A stretch of DNA of 64,000 nt, from NCBI RefSeq assembly GCF_023910625.1, contig NZ_JAAVVW010000003.1:62001-126000 (forward strand). Reading direction: 5' to 3'. The first letter of the stretch is position 1. Each line of letters begins with the position of its first letter. This document shows, piece after piece, positions 42,518 to 51,651 of the stretch. The notes under the pieces were generated by a model that saw only the letters and a list, made by a program, of their open reading frames with translations, ran no database searches and had not been told where the DNA came from. The translations under genes and the position numbers were made by a program. The stretch comes from Limnohabitans sp. (GTDB lineage Bacteria > Pseudomonadota > Gammaproteobacteria > Burkholderiales > Burkholderiaceae_C).

Positions 42518-45109
42518 ATGTTGAAAGCCTACCGAGATCACGTCGCCGAACGCGCAGCCCTTGGCATTCCGCCACAGCCATTGGATGCCAGACAAACCGC
42601 CGAATTGATCGAACTGATCAAGAACCCACCCGCAGGCGAAGATGCTTTCTTGATGGACCTGTTGACGCACCGCGTGCCACCGGGCGTGGACGATGCGGCC
42701 AAGGTCAAGGCCTCTTTCCTGGCCGCTGTGGCGCATGGCGAAATCAAGGTGGGCTTGATTTCCAAAGCCAAGGCCACCGAGTTGCTCGGCACCATGGTGG
42801 GCGGCTACAACGTGCACCCTTTGATTGAATTGCTGGACGTCGCCGAAGTGGCCAATGAAGCCGCTCAAGCTTTGAAGAAAACATTGTTGATGTTCGACTT
42901 CTTCAATGACGTCGCCGAAAAAGCCAAGGCCGGTAACGCCAAGGCCAAAGAGGTCATGCAAAGCTGGGCCGAGGCTGAGTGGTTCACCAGCCGCCCCGAA
43001 GTCGAGAAAAGAATCACCATCACCGTCTTCAAGGTGCCCGGTGAAACCAACACCGACGACCTGTCGCCCGCGCCCGACGCCTGGAGCCGCCCTGACATCC
43101 CCTTGCACTACCTGGCGATGTTGAAGAACACCCGCGAAGGCGCACCTTTTAAGCCCGAAGAAGACGGCAAGCGCGGCCCCATGGCCATGATCGAAGAGCT
43201 CAAGAAAAAAGGCCATTTGGTGTCCTACGTGGGCGATGTGGTGGGCACCGGCTCCAGCCGCAAGTCGGCTACCAACAGCATCATCTGGGGCTTCGGTGAG
43301 GACATCCCGTTTGTCCCGAACAAGCGTTTCGGCGGCGTGACCTTGGGCGGCAAGATTGCTCCCATCTTCTTCAACACCCAGGAAGACTCCGGCGCATTGC
43401 CCATCGAAGTCGATGTGAGCGGCCTGAACATGGGCGATGTGGTCGACGTGTTGCCCTACGACGGAAAGATCGTGAAGAACGGCGAAACCGTGACCACCTT
43501 CCAACTCAAGAGCGATGTGCTGTTTGACGAAGTGCGCGCTGGCGGCCGCATCAACCTGATCATCGGCCGCTCGCTGACTGCCAAGGCGCGTGAGTTCTTG
43601 GGTCTGCCCGCGTCCACCGTGTTCCGCTTGCCCACCGTGCCCGCTTCGACGAAAGCTGGCTTCACGCTGGCCCAAAAGATGGTCGGCCGTGCAGTCGGTT
43701 TGCCCGAAGGCCAAGGCGTTCGCCCTGGCACTTACTGCGAACCCAAGATGACCACCGTGGGCTCGCAAGACACCACCGGCCCCATGACCCGCGACGAGTT
43801 GAAAGACTTGGCTTGCTTGGGCTTCAGCGCCGACATGGTGATGCAGTCCTTCTGCCACACCGCGGCTTACCCCAAGTCGGTGGACGTGAAGACGCACCGT
43901 GAACTTCCCGCCTTCATGAGCAACCGCGGCGGCGTGGCCCTGCGCCCCGGTGACGGCGTGATCCACAGCTGGCTCAACCGTTTGCTCTTGCCCGACACCG
44001 TGGGCACCGGTGGTGACTCGCACACCCGTTTCCCCATCGGCATTTCCTTCCCCGCAGGCTCTGGCTTGGTGGCCTTTGGTGCGGCCACGGGTGTGATGCC
44101 TTTGGACATGCCTGAGTCTGTGTTGGTCCGCTTCAAGGGCGAGATGCAGCCCGGCGTGACCCTGCGCGATTTGGTGCACGCGATTCCCTTGTACGCCATC
44201 AAGAAGGGCCTGCTGACCGTGGCCAAGTCCGGCAAGATCAATGAGTTCTCCGGCCGCATCTTGGAAATCGAAGGCCTGCCCAACCTGAAGGTCGAGCAAG
44301 CGTTTGAATTGTCCGACGCGTCCGCCGAGCGTTCGGCCGCGGGTTGCACGATCAAGCTCAACAAAGAGCCGGTCGAGGAATACCTGAAGTCCAACGTGGT
44401 GCTCATGAAAAACATGATCGCCGATGGTTATGCCGACGCCCGCACACTGGCCCGCCGCATTGAGAAAGTCGAAGCCTGGTTGGCTGCGCCCAACCTGCTC
44501 GAAGCCGACAAGGACGCCGAGTACGCACACGTCATCGAGATCGACCTGGCCGACATCAAAGAGCCGATCCTGTGCTGCCCCAACGACCCGGACGACGCCA
44601 AGTTCTTGTCCGATGTGGCGGGCACCAAGATCGACGAAGCGTTCATCGGTTCGTGCATGACCAACATCGGCCACTTCCGCGCCGCCGCCAAGCTGCTCGG
44701 TGGCAGCCGCGACATCCCCGTCAAGCTGTGGGTCGCCCCACCGACCAAGATGGACGAGAGCGAGTTGATCAAGGAAGGCCACTACGCCAACTTTGGTGCA
44801 GCCGGTGCCCGCACCGAGATGCCCGGCTGCTCGCTTTGCATGGGCAACCAGGCCCAAGTGCGCGAAGGCGCCACGGTGGTGTCCACCAGCACCCGCAACT
44901 TTCCCAACCGCTTGGGCAAGAACACCAACGTGTTCTTGGCCTCGGCCGAATTGGCGGCGATCGCGTCCAAGCTGGGCCACATCCCCACGGTGGCGGAGTA
45001 CCACGAAGCCATGGGCATCGTGAACAAAGACGGTGCTGCGATCTACAAGTACCTGAACTTCAACCAGATTGAAGAGTACGTGGAGAACGCAAAGGGTGTT
45101 GCTGCTTGA
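42518..45109 (+). CDS. acnB: Bifunctional aconitate hydratase 2 / 2-methylisocitrate dehydratase
   Basis: The 863-residue enzyme isomerises citrate to isocitrate. The HEAT-like N-terminal domain (1-160) and swivel domain (about 165-380, with [20 protein letters not shown]) typical of AcnB precede the catalytic domain. Cluster cysteines are in [28 protein letters not shown] and [11 protein letters not shown] start at [20 protein letters not shown] behind GGAGAAAG. A terminator follows. The last 289 bp recur at 47748-48036 and a decayed internal piece at 49080-49174. Confidence 0.98.
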   Translation: MLKAYRDHVAERAALGIPPQPLDARQTAELIELIKNPPAGEDAFLMDLLTHRVPPGVDDAAKVKASFLAAVAHGEIKVGLISKAKATELLGTMVGGYNVHPLIELLDVAEVANEAAQALKKTLLMFDFFNDVAEKAKAGNAKAKEVMQSWAEAEWFTSRPEVEKRITITVFKVPGETNTDDLSPAPDAWSRPDIPLHYLAMLKNTREGAPFKPEEDGKRGPMAMIEELKKKGHLVSYVGDVVGTGSSRKSATNSIIWGFGEDIPFVPNKRFGGVTLGGKIAPIFFNTQEDSGALPIEVDVSGLNMGDVVDVLPYDGKIVKNGETVTTFQLKSDVLFDEVRAGGRINLIIGRSLTAKAREFLGLPASTVFRLPTVPASTKAGFTLAQKMVGRAVGLPEGQGVRPGTYCEPKMTTVGSQDTTGPMTRDELKDLACLGFSADMVMQSFCHTAAYPKSVDVKTHRELPAFMSNRGGVALRPGDGVIHSWLNRLLLPDTVGTGGDSHTRFPIGISFPAGSGLVAFGAATGVMPLDMPESVLVRFKGEMQPGVTLRDLVHAIPLYAIKKGLLTVAKSGKINEFSGRILEIEGLPNLKVEQAFELSDASAERSAAGCTIKLNKEPVEEYLKSNVVLMKNMIADGYADARTLARRIEKVEAWLAAPNLLEADKDAEYAHVIEIDLADIKEPILCCPNDPDDAKFLSDVAGTKIDEAFIGSCMTNIGHFRAAAKLLGGSRDIPVKLWVAPPTKMDESELIKEGHYANFGAAGARTEMPGCSLCMGNQAQVREGATVVSTSTRNFPNRLGKNTNVFLASAELAAIASKLGHIPTVAEYHEAMGIVNKDGAAIYKYLNFNQIEEYVENAKGVAA

Positions 45110-45134
45110 GTGGCTATGGCTCCTCGAGTGAAAA

Positions 45135-45158
45135 ATGGCCCTTCGGGGCCGTTTTTTT
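45135..45158 (+). terminator. Rho-independent terminator of acnB
   Basis: GGCCC (45137-45141) and GGGCC (45146-45150) pair around a TTCG tetraloop; A-T and T-G pairs extend the stem, and seven T residues follow. It lies 27 bp past the acnB stop. Confidence 0.93.
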
Positions 45159-45318
45159 GACCGAAGTGGCGGGCACAGTGCATGCTGGTGAGGCACTGAC
45201 CAAGGTCAACGATGTGCACGCAACAGGGGATGCCATGGGCGTTGTGACTTAGGCGTTCCCTGCTAACCCACTGCCGCGCCGCCCACATCTATGAGAGGCT
45301 CCCTATGTTGAGCCCACC

Positions 45319-45558
45319 TGCACAGGCCAAATGGGTGTGATCGCTTTCATGACCGACAGCGCTGACATCCGTCACATTTTGGCGCACATCAAAATATAGA
45401 CCGAGCCACCGCGAATTGCGCCAGCACATGGCCCGCCGATGTTGGAGGAGGCTTATGCGGCGGTCGGTTCATGTGTGGAAGGTATTGAGCCCCTGCCGGA
45501 CTGGGGCTAGGGCCACCAAGCGGCACCAGACTGAGAGGCCGATCATCGCATTAGTTGG
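45319..45558 (+). pseudogene. C-terminal fossil of an IS91-like transposase
   Basis: One frame of 80 codons, interrupted by three stops, reads GVIAFMTDSADIRHILAHIK, TEPPRIAPAHGPP and later LPDWG-x-GHQAAPD-x-EADHRISW. It resembles the C-terminus of IS91-family-like transposases (VIAFIT-x-SADIR-x-IL-x-HI, APARGPP, PDYEVDQRVSW). Length and stop codons show it is dead. It marks the left edge of the accessory patch behind acnB. Confidence 0.6.
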
Positions 45559-45781
45559 TGCGTTGATAACAGGGATATGGGCGTCGCTTGGCGGCAGGTT
45601 GCACTTGGCACCGACAATGCATCGTAAAGTAATTAAATCTTGGTCAACTGACTCTGAACAAACGCCACCTCAACGCCGGTCGACAGGCCTGTTATGCCCA
45701 AAGCCTGAGCTATGATCGGGTACATTCTGTTTTATTTAGTGTCAATTAATATATATTTATGTATTTTAAATAATTATTATT
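45559..45781. other. Spacer with AT-rich block
   Basis: No gene is visible. The last 60 bp (about 45725-45785) are strikingly AT-rich compared with the genome and could hold a promoter for the next ORFs or mark foreign DNA. Confidence 0.4.
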
Positions 45782-46159
45782 TCAGAAAAATTTAGCGAAC
45801 CGCCACAACTTCCTGTTGAGCAGGCGGCACGCTGGTCAGGTATAGACAAAGGGCTGATTGCGGCATGGCTTCGCGGCATAGAAAAGCGGCTGGAGTCGCC
45901 CGAGCTGGTGGTTCAGTGCATGCAAGGCGCGCTACCCGTTCTGGCCTGGAAGGGCGGCTGTGATCGACACATAAAAACACTCAAAACAGGCAGCTTGCTT
46001 TACCTTGCCACATGGCAAGGGCTGCGGGGCGAAGACCTATACATCGACACGAACAGCGAGCCCTTGATGCAATGCACCAGCACGGGCACCAAGGTTGTTT
46101 TTACGATGGACACAAAAAAGCTTTTCAAGGAGGCACGAGATGGGGGCACTGGGGATTGA
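45782..46159 (+). CDS. Unknown ORF upstream of the BRCT gene
   Basis: The frame is open from just after a TAA at 45767. It reads SEKFSEPPQLPVEQAARWSG, then AWLRGIEKRLESPELVVQCM and LPVLAWKGGCDRHIKTLKTG, ending at 46159. No ATG or ribosome site lies near its beginning; the first standard start codon (GTG 45908) would cut off conserved-looking sequence. It may use a rare start or be a 5'-truncated gene. Its end overlaps the next gene by 20 bp, which suggests coupling. I do not recognise a family. Confidence 0.45.
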   Translation, partial: SEKFSEPPQLPVEQAARWSGIDKGLIAAWLRGIEKRLESPELVVQCMQGALPVLAWKGGCDRHIKTLKTGSLLYLATWQGLRGEDLYIDTNSEPLMQCTSTGTKVVFTMDTKKLFKEARDGGTGD

Positions 46160-46760
46160 AAAATCATTGATGAGGCACCGCACAAGTGTGGCCATGGAGC
46201 ACCTTTTGGGCATGGTTCAAGGCATGCTGGCAGACGGGCATTTGCATGACATGGAGATCAAACTATTGTCAACGTGGCTTGACGCCAATGATGAGCTTGT
46301 GCAAGTTTGGCCTGCCAGCGTTATTGCGCAACGCATTCGGGCAGCGCTTCAAGATGGGCAGATCAGTGAAGCCGAGCGCACGCACCTCACGCAAACGCTC
46401 GGCGACCTCCTTGCGAATGACTTTGCCGAAACCGGATCAGCCACTGCTGAGCCGACGCGCTTGCCCTTGACCGATGACATTAATGTCGAGGTGCGTGATG
46501 CCGGATTTTGTTTGACGGGCGAGTTTTCTTACGGCACACGGAGCGCATGCGCCAACCTGACCGAAAAGGCGGGCGGCATCGCGTTCGATAACGTCAGCAA
46601 AAAATCGCGCTACCTGGTCATTGGCAGCCGCGTCTCGCCAGACTGGGTGCACACCAGCTACGGCCGGAAGATCGAGCGCGCTGTGGAGATGCAAACGCAG
46701 GGCCACGCTATTTTTATCATCAGCGAGCGGCGCTGGCTCGAAGCGCTTTCAAGCAGCTAA
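46140..46760 (+). CDS. BRCT-domain protein with TerB-like N-terminus
   Basis: The 206-residue protein starts behind AGGAGG. Residues 15-95 are helical and TerB-like (EHLLGMVQGMLADGHLHDME, IRAALQDGQISEAERTHL). Residues 120-205 form a BRCT domain (AGFCLTGEFSYGTRSACANL, KAGGIAFDNVSKKSRYLVIG, GRKIERAVEMQTQGHAIFII, SERRW), like that of NAD-dependent DNA ligase. Such stand-alone BRCT proteins occur sporadically in mobile DNA; a role in DNA repair or defence is inference. It lies in the accessory patch behind acnB. Confidence 0.75.
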   Translation: MGALGIEKSLMRHRTSVAMEHLLGMVQGMLADGHLHDMEIKLLSTWLDANDELVQVWPASVIAQRIRAALQDGQISEAERTHLTQTLGDLLANDFAETGSATAEPTRLPLTDDINVEVRDAGFCLTGEFSYGTRSACANLTEKAGGIAFDNVSKKSRYLVIGSRVSPDWVHTSYGRKIERAVEMQTQGHAIFIISERRWLEALSSS

Positions 46761-46761
46761 C

Positions 46762-47031
46762 ATGACTGCCACCATTTACCTGCTGAATTACAAAGGCGGC
46801 GATAAAACCGGCATCAAGACATTTTTGTCGCCAGCGCCATTGCTAGTGGGCCAGTGCATCCAGCTGCCCGAAACTGGCGAATGGTATCTTGTGTTGGCTA
46901 CTCGATCAGGTCCGAAAGGCGTGACTGCCACTGTCTCTGTGCCCGCTGAATCACCTCGGGAGGCAGTTGCCGAAGCAACTCGATACAGACACTGGAAATC
47001 AACGACTCTGCTCCAGCACTGCGTCAAGTAA
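46762..47031 (+). CDS. Small hypothetical protein
   Basis: The 89-residue product starts one base after the BRCT gene stop (TAACATG). It is beta-rich by appearance (TATIYLLNYKGG, GEWYLVLATRSGPKGVTATV). It is probably translated with the BRCT gene. I recognise no family. Confidence 0.5.
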   Translation: MTATIYLLNYKGGDKTGIKTFLSPAPLLVGQCIQLPETGEWYLVLATRSGPKGVTATVSVPAESPREAVAEATRYRHWKSTTLLQHCVK

Positions 47032-47252
47032 TCATGGCCTTGGGTTAATGGGCCGGTTCGCATCTTTCCGATTTTCACGCAAGTATGGTGAGGATTTCCT
47101 GGTGGGTGCTGAGTCCAGCACCTCGTCCACTGTCACATGCGTCATGTCGCACTGATCGTCCTCGGCTTAAGTTCCCCATGCGTACGCGAGGCCCATTCTC
47201 CAAGCTCCAGCCAGCTCTGCCGTCATTCGGTTGGATTGACTATCCGTTATCG
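47032..47252. other. Spacer between unknown gene and toxin gene
   Basis: I see no gene in these 221 bp. The plus-strand unknown gene and the minus-strand toxin gene converge here. Confidence 0.35.
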
Positions 47253-47528
47253 CTAGGGATATTCTTGGCGAGAGTGCAAGACCCGCAAAATATCAATCAC
47301 AGCGGTGCCGACCTGATACACCACAATGTAATTAGGATGCACAACCAGCTCACGGGTGCCAGCCACGCGGCCGGGCCGGAACAAATACGGCATGAGCGGC
47401 AGATTTTCGGCAGATTGAACGATGGTGGCGTAAAGATTTTGCGCCGCCGTAGCGTTGCGCTGCTCGATGTAATCGATGATTTCCACCAAGTCGGTGGTTG
47501 CCTCGTCAGCCCACCGAATTGTTTGCAC
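47253..47528 (-). CDS. RelE/ParE-family toxin
   Basis: The 91-residue product matches the ParE/RelE fold: IRWADEATTDLVEIIDYIEQ, ENLPLMPYLFRPGRVAGTRE and PNYIVVYQVGTAVIDILRVL, ending HSRQEYP. I choose the GTG at 47528 because homology begins there; the longer frame upstream is Cys/His/Arg-rich and overlaps the antitoxin. The start lies 22 bp inside the antitoxin gene, the usual coupled layout. ParE toxins poison gyrase and RelE toxins cleave mRNA; I cannot decide between them. Confidence 0.82.
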   Translation of the reverse strand: MQTIRWADEATTDLVEIIDYIEQRNATAAQNLYATIVQSAENLPLMPYLFRPGRVAGTRELVVHPNYIVVYQVGTAVIDILRVLHSRQEYP

Positions 47529-47706
47529 GGGCTTTGCGGCGTTCTTCGAGCATGGTCTGAACCTTTGCCATGGCCGCATCGTGTGGCAAACGTGGCTTGT
47601 TGCTGTGCAATGCTTCTTCAACTTTGGCGCGAAACCAAAGGTTGTAGCTTGATTCCTGTTCTTCGGTCTCGAACTCGGAAACGATGGGGGACAGCAGGGC
47701 GCTCAT
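47506..47706 (-). CDS. Antitoxin of the RelE/ParE-type pair
   Basis: The 66-residue acidic/helical protein MSALLSPIVSEFETEEQESS, then WFRAKVEEALHSNKPRLPHD and AMAKVQTMLEERRKA, resembles RelB/StbD-like antitoxins, whose C-terminal helix covers the toxin. It precedes and overlaps the toxin gene. Its start lies 42 bp from the duplicated acnB end, so the pair sits right at the repeat boundary. Confidence 0.75.
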   Translation of the reverse strand: MSALLSPIVSEFETEEQESSYNLWFRAKVEEALHSNKPRLPHDAAMAKVQTMLEERRKARANNSVG

Positions 47707-47747
47707 GTTTTAAAGGTTAGCACAATACGGTCATCCTGCCAAATAAC

Positions 47748-48036
47748 GCCCGGCTGCTCGCTGTGCATGGGCAACCAGGCCCAGGTGCGTGAAGGCGCTA
47801 CGGTCGTGTCCACCAGCACCCGCAACTTCCCCAACCGCTTGGGCAAGAACACCAACGTGTTCTTGGCCTCGGCCGAGTTGGCGGCGATCGCGTCCAAGCT
47901 GGGCCACATCCCGACAGTCGCCGAGTACCACGAAGCCATGGGCATCGTGAACAAGGACGGCGCTGCCATCTACAAGTACTTGAACTTCAACCAGATTGAC
48001 GAGTACGTGGAGAACGCGAAGGGTGTGACGGCCTGA
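47748..48036 (+). pseudogene. Second copy of the acnB 3' end
   Basis: These 289 bp align without gaps to acnB 44821-45109 with about 21 differences. By my count only two change the protein (Glu to Asp, Ala to Thr); the rest are synonymous. The copy therefore diverged while part of a functional acnB, and looks like the displaced original end or the end of a related strain's gene. Its stop codon is intact. It has no start of its own worth calling. Confidence 0.9.
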
Positions 48037-48064
48037 GCCTCTGCGTTGATCCTAAATCCGGCAG

Positions 48065-48952
48065 TTACCCTGCCGCTGTAAGTTGGGCTGACGGTAGCCA
48101 AGGTGGCAGTGGGCGCGTGATTTTGGCCACCACGTAGTCCAGAAATGTCTGCCATCGATCCGCAAAAGGCAACTGCTCCGCAACATCCCTGACATGACTT
48201 AAAGCCGCACGAATGTTGGCGATGAGCGCGAGCAACTTGTCCTTGGCAGCGCTCAATGTCCTGGGTCGTGAAGCCACCCCATTCCCATTGATATCACGCG
48301 CGAATTGGCGTGCCAATCATTTCTTGACACCCACGCTCTGGCGCAGCTTGAACAGGTAGGGCTGGGCTCGCTCCTCCAGCTCGGCGATAAAGGGTTCGTT
48401 GCCAAAGCCGCAGTCGCCTCGGACCAAGGCCGGACGCTGCTGGGGCGTGAGCTTTTCCAGTACGCCGATCAGACCAGGCCGCGCTTTGGCCGCGCTGTGC
48501 TCTTTGCCGGGGCAGACGACAACGTCCAGCACCAAGCGCAGGTTGCCAACCCAGTATGTGTGCAGTGCGTGGCTCGGGCGCCCGGGTTTGTGTGGGTTGT
48601 CGCTGACCTCAGCTCCGCTTTGTTTTCCGAACATCGGCTTGATGTCGTCGCGCAGCCCGGTGATGTGGGCGTAGCGGTTGTGCCCTGCCAGTATCGCCAG
48701 CAGCCATGTGCCCAAGATATCCTGTTTGCTGGGTGCATTGGGGCTTGTGTAGGTCAATGGGCAGCTATCGACCCAGGAGCTGTACACACCCGTGGTGGCC
48801 AAGAACTCGGAGAAGAAGGTCAACTGTGCATTCGGTGTGGCGCTGGCCCCATGGTCCACTTCACATGAATTCGCCCACCCGGCGTATCCACGACCATGGC
48901 CTCCAGTGCCTGCGTTTGGACAGCAAGTTGACGCCTTTTTGCTTCACCCATT
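48065..48952 (-). pseudogene. IS1380-family-like transposase, inactivated
   Basis: From ATG 48952 the protein reads MGEAKRRQLAVQTQALEAMV, shifts frame near 48865, and continues FFSEFLATTGVYSSWVDSCP, YTSPNAPSKQDILGTWLLAI, ARPGLIGVLEKLTPQQRPAL and VRGDCGFGNEP. A TGA at 48317-48319 interrupts it before LARQFARDIN and ALSHVRDVAEQLPFADRWQT. The blocks match IS1380-type transposases. One frameshift plus one nonsense codon make it non-autonomous. I could not identify terminal inverted repeats. Confidence 0.75.
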
Positions 48953-49079
48953 TGGTGACTCCAATAAATCCATTACCGCATCAAGCGCGATTAATGGCTG
49001 ACATTCTGTTATGTCGGGCAAGATGTTTTTTGCTTCTTCAGGCGTAATTTAACGCCACTCTCCTATTGAGTAACGTGCA

Positions 49080-49174
49080 ATCGAGATCGACATGAACGAG
49101 ATCAAAGAGCCGATCTGTGCTGCCCCAACGACCCGGACGACGCCTAGTTCTTGTCCGACGTCTCAGGCACCAAG
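49080..49174 (+). pseudogene. Decayed internal fragment of acnB
   Basis: This stretch matches acnB 44534-44629 (ATCGAGATCGAC, GAGATCAAAGAGCCGATC, CCCCAACGACCCGGACGACG, TTCTTGTCCGA). It differs by a one-base deletion, a TAG in place of an AAG codon and several substitutions. It lies 9 bp past what may be the right edge of the IS1380 patch and just before the LysR gene. Confidence 0.8.
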
Positions 49175-49187
49175 GGTATCAATGCTC

Positions 49188-50165
49188 TTATGCCTTGCTT
49201 GCAGATCCGGTGGCATGAGCTTGCACCAGACAGGTTTGAAATAGTTGCGCTGCGCGGGACGGTGCCGGAGAAGCCCGAAAGGCCGAAACGAAGGTACAGT
49301 CGTACTGAAAGATGTCGGGGTGAATGGCTCGGATGGCACCTTGTTGCACAAAGGGCGCTGCGTAGTGGTCGGGCAAAAATCCCAAATACTTGCCGGACAT
49401 CAGCAAAGTGGCGACGCCTTCTTGGTCAAACGCAGTGGCGCGCCGTTGCAGCTTGAATTGGTGGCTCAATTCCATGTTGGGGGAGTTGTAGCCTAGGCCT
49501 GCAAAATGGTGCACCCGCAGATCGGACCATTGTTTAGGTTCAGGTGTGGCGCGGAATAAGGGGTGCGAAGCGCCGCAATACAACAGCATTTTTTCGTTAA
49601 ACAGCGGTGAGCAATTGAGCGCTTGAAGGTTGCGGTGCACAGGCATCACTCCGATTTGAAAGCTGCCGTCCATCAGTCCCTGAACAATCGCGTTGGATGA
49701 GGCGACATGCAGACACAGTTCAACATCCGGTGCGCGCTGCGAAAAATCGGCAATGGCGATGTGGACCTTGGTCTCTGGGTTGCTGACAGTTTTGTCAAAC
49801 AGGGCCAGATCCAGTCGCCCGCCCATGCGCTGGTGAATGTCGTCCAGCCCGGTGCGAAATATGTCCACCGCATCCAACAAGCGCATCGTCTCTTCGTAGA
49901 CGCGCTGGCCTTCAGCCGTCAGGGAAAAACCCGCGCGGCCGCGACGGCACAGGCGCAGCCCCAGCCGGATTTCCAGGTCCTTGATGTGGCGGCTGACGGT
50001 TGATGTGCCAATGTTCAGCTCCATTTCAGCCGCCGCCATACCGCCGCAATCGGCCACACATTTGAAGACCCGCAGCAGCCTCAGGTCCATATCGCCCAGT
50101 TGACCCAGCAAGGCTCTGTGAGAGGTTGTGTTTTCCGCTTTGGAGGGCTGAGTCGATACTTTCAT
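49188..50165 (-). CDS. LysR-family transcriptional regulator
   Basis: The 325-residue regulator has an N-terminal winged helix (about 24-84: MDLRLLRVFKCVADCGGMAA then ELNIGTSTVSRHIKDLEIRL) and a LysR substrate-binding domain. I start at MKVSTQPSKAEN; the longer frame has no support. It is divergent from the transaminase gene and most likely controls the aminotransferase-dehydrogenase pair in response to beta-alanine or a related compound. The effector is inference. Confidence 0.92.
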   Translation of the reverse strand: MKVSTQPSKAENTTSHRALLGQLGDMDLRLLRVFKCVADCGGMAAAEMELNIGTSTVSRHIKDLEIRLGLRLCRRGRAGFSLTAEGQRVYEETMRLLDAVDIFRTGLDDIHQRMGGRLDLALFDKTVSNPETKVHIAIADFSQRAPDVELCLHVASSNAIVQGLMDGSFQIGVMPVHRNLQALNCSPLFNEKMLLYCGASHPLFRATPEPKQWSDLRVHHFAGLGYNSPNMELSHQFKLQRRATAFDQEGVATLLMSGKYLGFLPDHYAAPFVQQGAIRAIHPDIFQYDCTFVSAFRASPAPSRAAQLFQTCLVQAHATGSASKA

Positions 50166-50270
50166 ATATCCGCAAGTAAACAGTGAAATATGTACATTTG
50201 TCAAATTTAAGCCAAGTCACACAATTCACGTTCACCATTCACTTACCTTTCTTCAGACAAGGCTTGGACC
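50166..50270. promoter_or_regulatory. Divergent control region of lysR and the transaminase gene
   Basis: The 105-bp gap is AT-rich and contains the palindrome ATGTACAT (50190-50197) within AAATATGTACATTTG. A LysR regulator usually binds such a shared region. I see no unambiguous -35/-10 pair. Confidence 0.4.
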
Positions 50271-51626
50271 ATGAACGCAATGACCGACACATTCACCCCC
50301 GCAGTTCGAACCGATGCCGCCTGGCTGGATGCGCACTGGATGCCCTTTTCGGCCAATCGCAGTTTTAAAGCCGATCCGCGCCTGATCGTGAAAGCCAAGG
50401 GCGCGTATTACACCGATTCGAATGGGCGCAAAATTTTTGACGGCCTCTCCGGTTTGTGGTGTTGTGGACTGGGTCATGGGCGCCCTGAGATCACTGAGGC
50501 GGTGAGCCGTCAGGTGGCCCAACTCGACTATTCACCGGCGTTTCAGTTTGGTCACCCGCAGTCGTTTGAGCTGGCCAACAAGATCAAGGACCTCACACCA
50601 GATGGACTGGACTATTGTTTTTTCACCAGCTCTGGCAGTGAGTGCGCTGACACATCGCTCAAGATGGCACGCGCATACTGGCGCGCCAAAGGGCAGGGAA
50701 GCAAGACCCGCCTGATAGGTCGCGAAAAGGGTTACCACGGCGTCAACTTCGGCGGTATTTCTGTGGGCGGTATCGTTGGCAATCGCAAGACCTTTGGGGA
50801 AGGACTGGGCGGTACGGATCACTTGCCACACACCATGATGGCCTCGAATGCGTTTTGTCGGGGTGAAGCCGAGTTGGGGGGCGTGGAGTTGGCTAACAGG
50901 TTGCTGGACCTGATAGGTTTGCACGATGCCTCCAATATCGCCGCGGTCATCGTGGAACCGTTCTCCGGTTCTGCGGGCGTCATCATTCCACCCAAGGGTT
51001 ATCTGAAGCGCCTGCGCGAGATCTGTACTGCTCACAACATATTGCTGATTTTTGACGAGGTCATCACTGGTTTTGGCCGTTCGGGTGCTTTCACGGGTGC
51101 GGAAGCTTTTGGCGTGACGCCTGATATTGCTAATTTTGCCAAGCAGATCACCAACGGAGCACAAGCCACGGGGGCAGTGATGGTCAGTAAAGACATCTAC
51201 CACACGCTCACCGAGATCGATGCCCCCGACTACCTGTTGGAGTTTGCGCACGGCTACACCTACTCGGCTCACCCAGTCGCTTGCGCGGCGGGCATTGCCG
51301 CACTGGATATCTTGGTTCAGGAGGACATGGTCGGTCGCGTCAAATCCCTTGCGCCGTATTTCGAAAACATGGTGCACAGCCTTAAGGGGTCCAAGCATGT
51401 GCTGGACATTCGCAACTACGGTCTGGCCGCCGGTTTCACCATTGATCCTGTGCCGGGAGAGCCTGCCAAGAGACCTTATGAGATTGCCATGGCCTGTTGG
51501 AAAAAAGGGTTTTATGTGCGCTACGGTGGCGACACCATCCAACTCGCACCACCGTTCATCAGTGAAAAGGCAGAGATCGACAGCCTGATCAATGCGCTGG
51601 GTGAAGCCCTGGCCGAAACCCTTTGA
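50271..51626 (+). CDS. bauA: Beta-alanine (omega-amino acid):pyruvate aminotransferase
   Basis: The 451-residue class III PLP aminotransferase moves the amino group of beta-alanine (or 3-aminoisobutyrate) to pyruvate, giving malonate semialdehyde and alanine. Family blocks include FTSSGSECADTSLKMARAYW, REKGYHGVNFGGISVGG, LLIFDEVITGFGRSG and the PLP lysine region IANFAKQITNGAQATGAVMV. YTYSAHPVACAAGIAALD is typical of this subgroup. It is followed 25 bp later by the semialdehyde dehydrogenase that consumes its product. Confidence 0.92.
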   Translation: MNAMTDTFTPAVRTDAAWLDAHWMPFSANRSFKADPRLIVKAKGAYYTDSNGRKIFDGLSGLWCCGLGHGRPEITEAVSRQVAQLDYSPAFQFGHPQSFELANKIKDLTPDGLDYCFFTSSGSECADTSLKMARAYWRAKGQGSKTRLIGREKGYHGVNFGGISVGGIVGNRKTFGEGLGGTDHLPHTMMASNAFCRGEAELGGVELANRLLDLIGLHDASNIAAVIVEPFSGSAGVIIPPKGYLKRLREICTAHNILLIFDEVITGFGRSGAFTGAEAFGVTPDIANFAKQITNGAQATGAVMVSKDIYHTLTEIDAPDYLLEFAHGYTYSAHPVACAAGIAALDILVQEDMVGRVKSLAPYFENMVHSLKGSKHVLDIRNYGLAAGFTIDPVPGEPAKRPYEIAMACWKKGFYVRYGGDTIQLAPPFISEKAEIDSLINALGEALAETL

Positions 51627-51651
51627 ACATTCTTTAGAGAGGCCAAGTTCT

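Noticed and set aside
42407..45196. A 929-codon open frame on the minus strand across acnB
   Set aside because: It lies exactly antisense to acnB, is His/Gly/Val/Asp-rich in the way of a GC-rich shadow frame and matches no family. acnB is fully supported.
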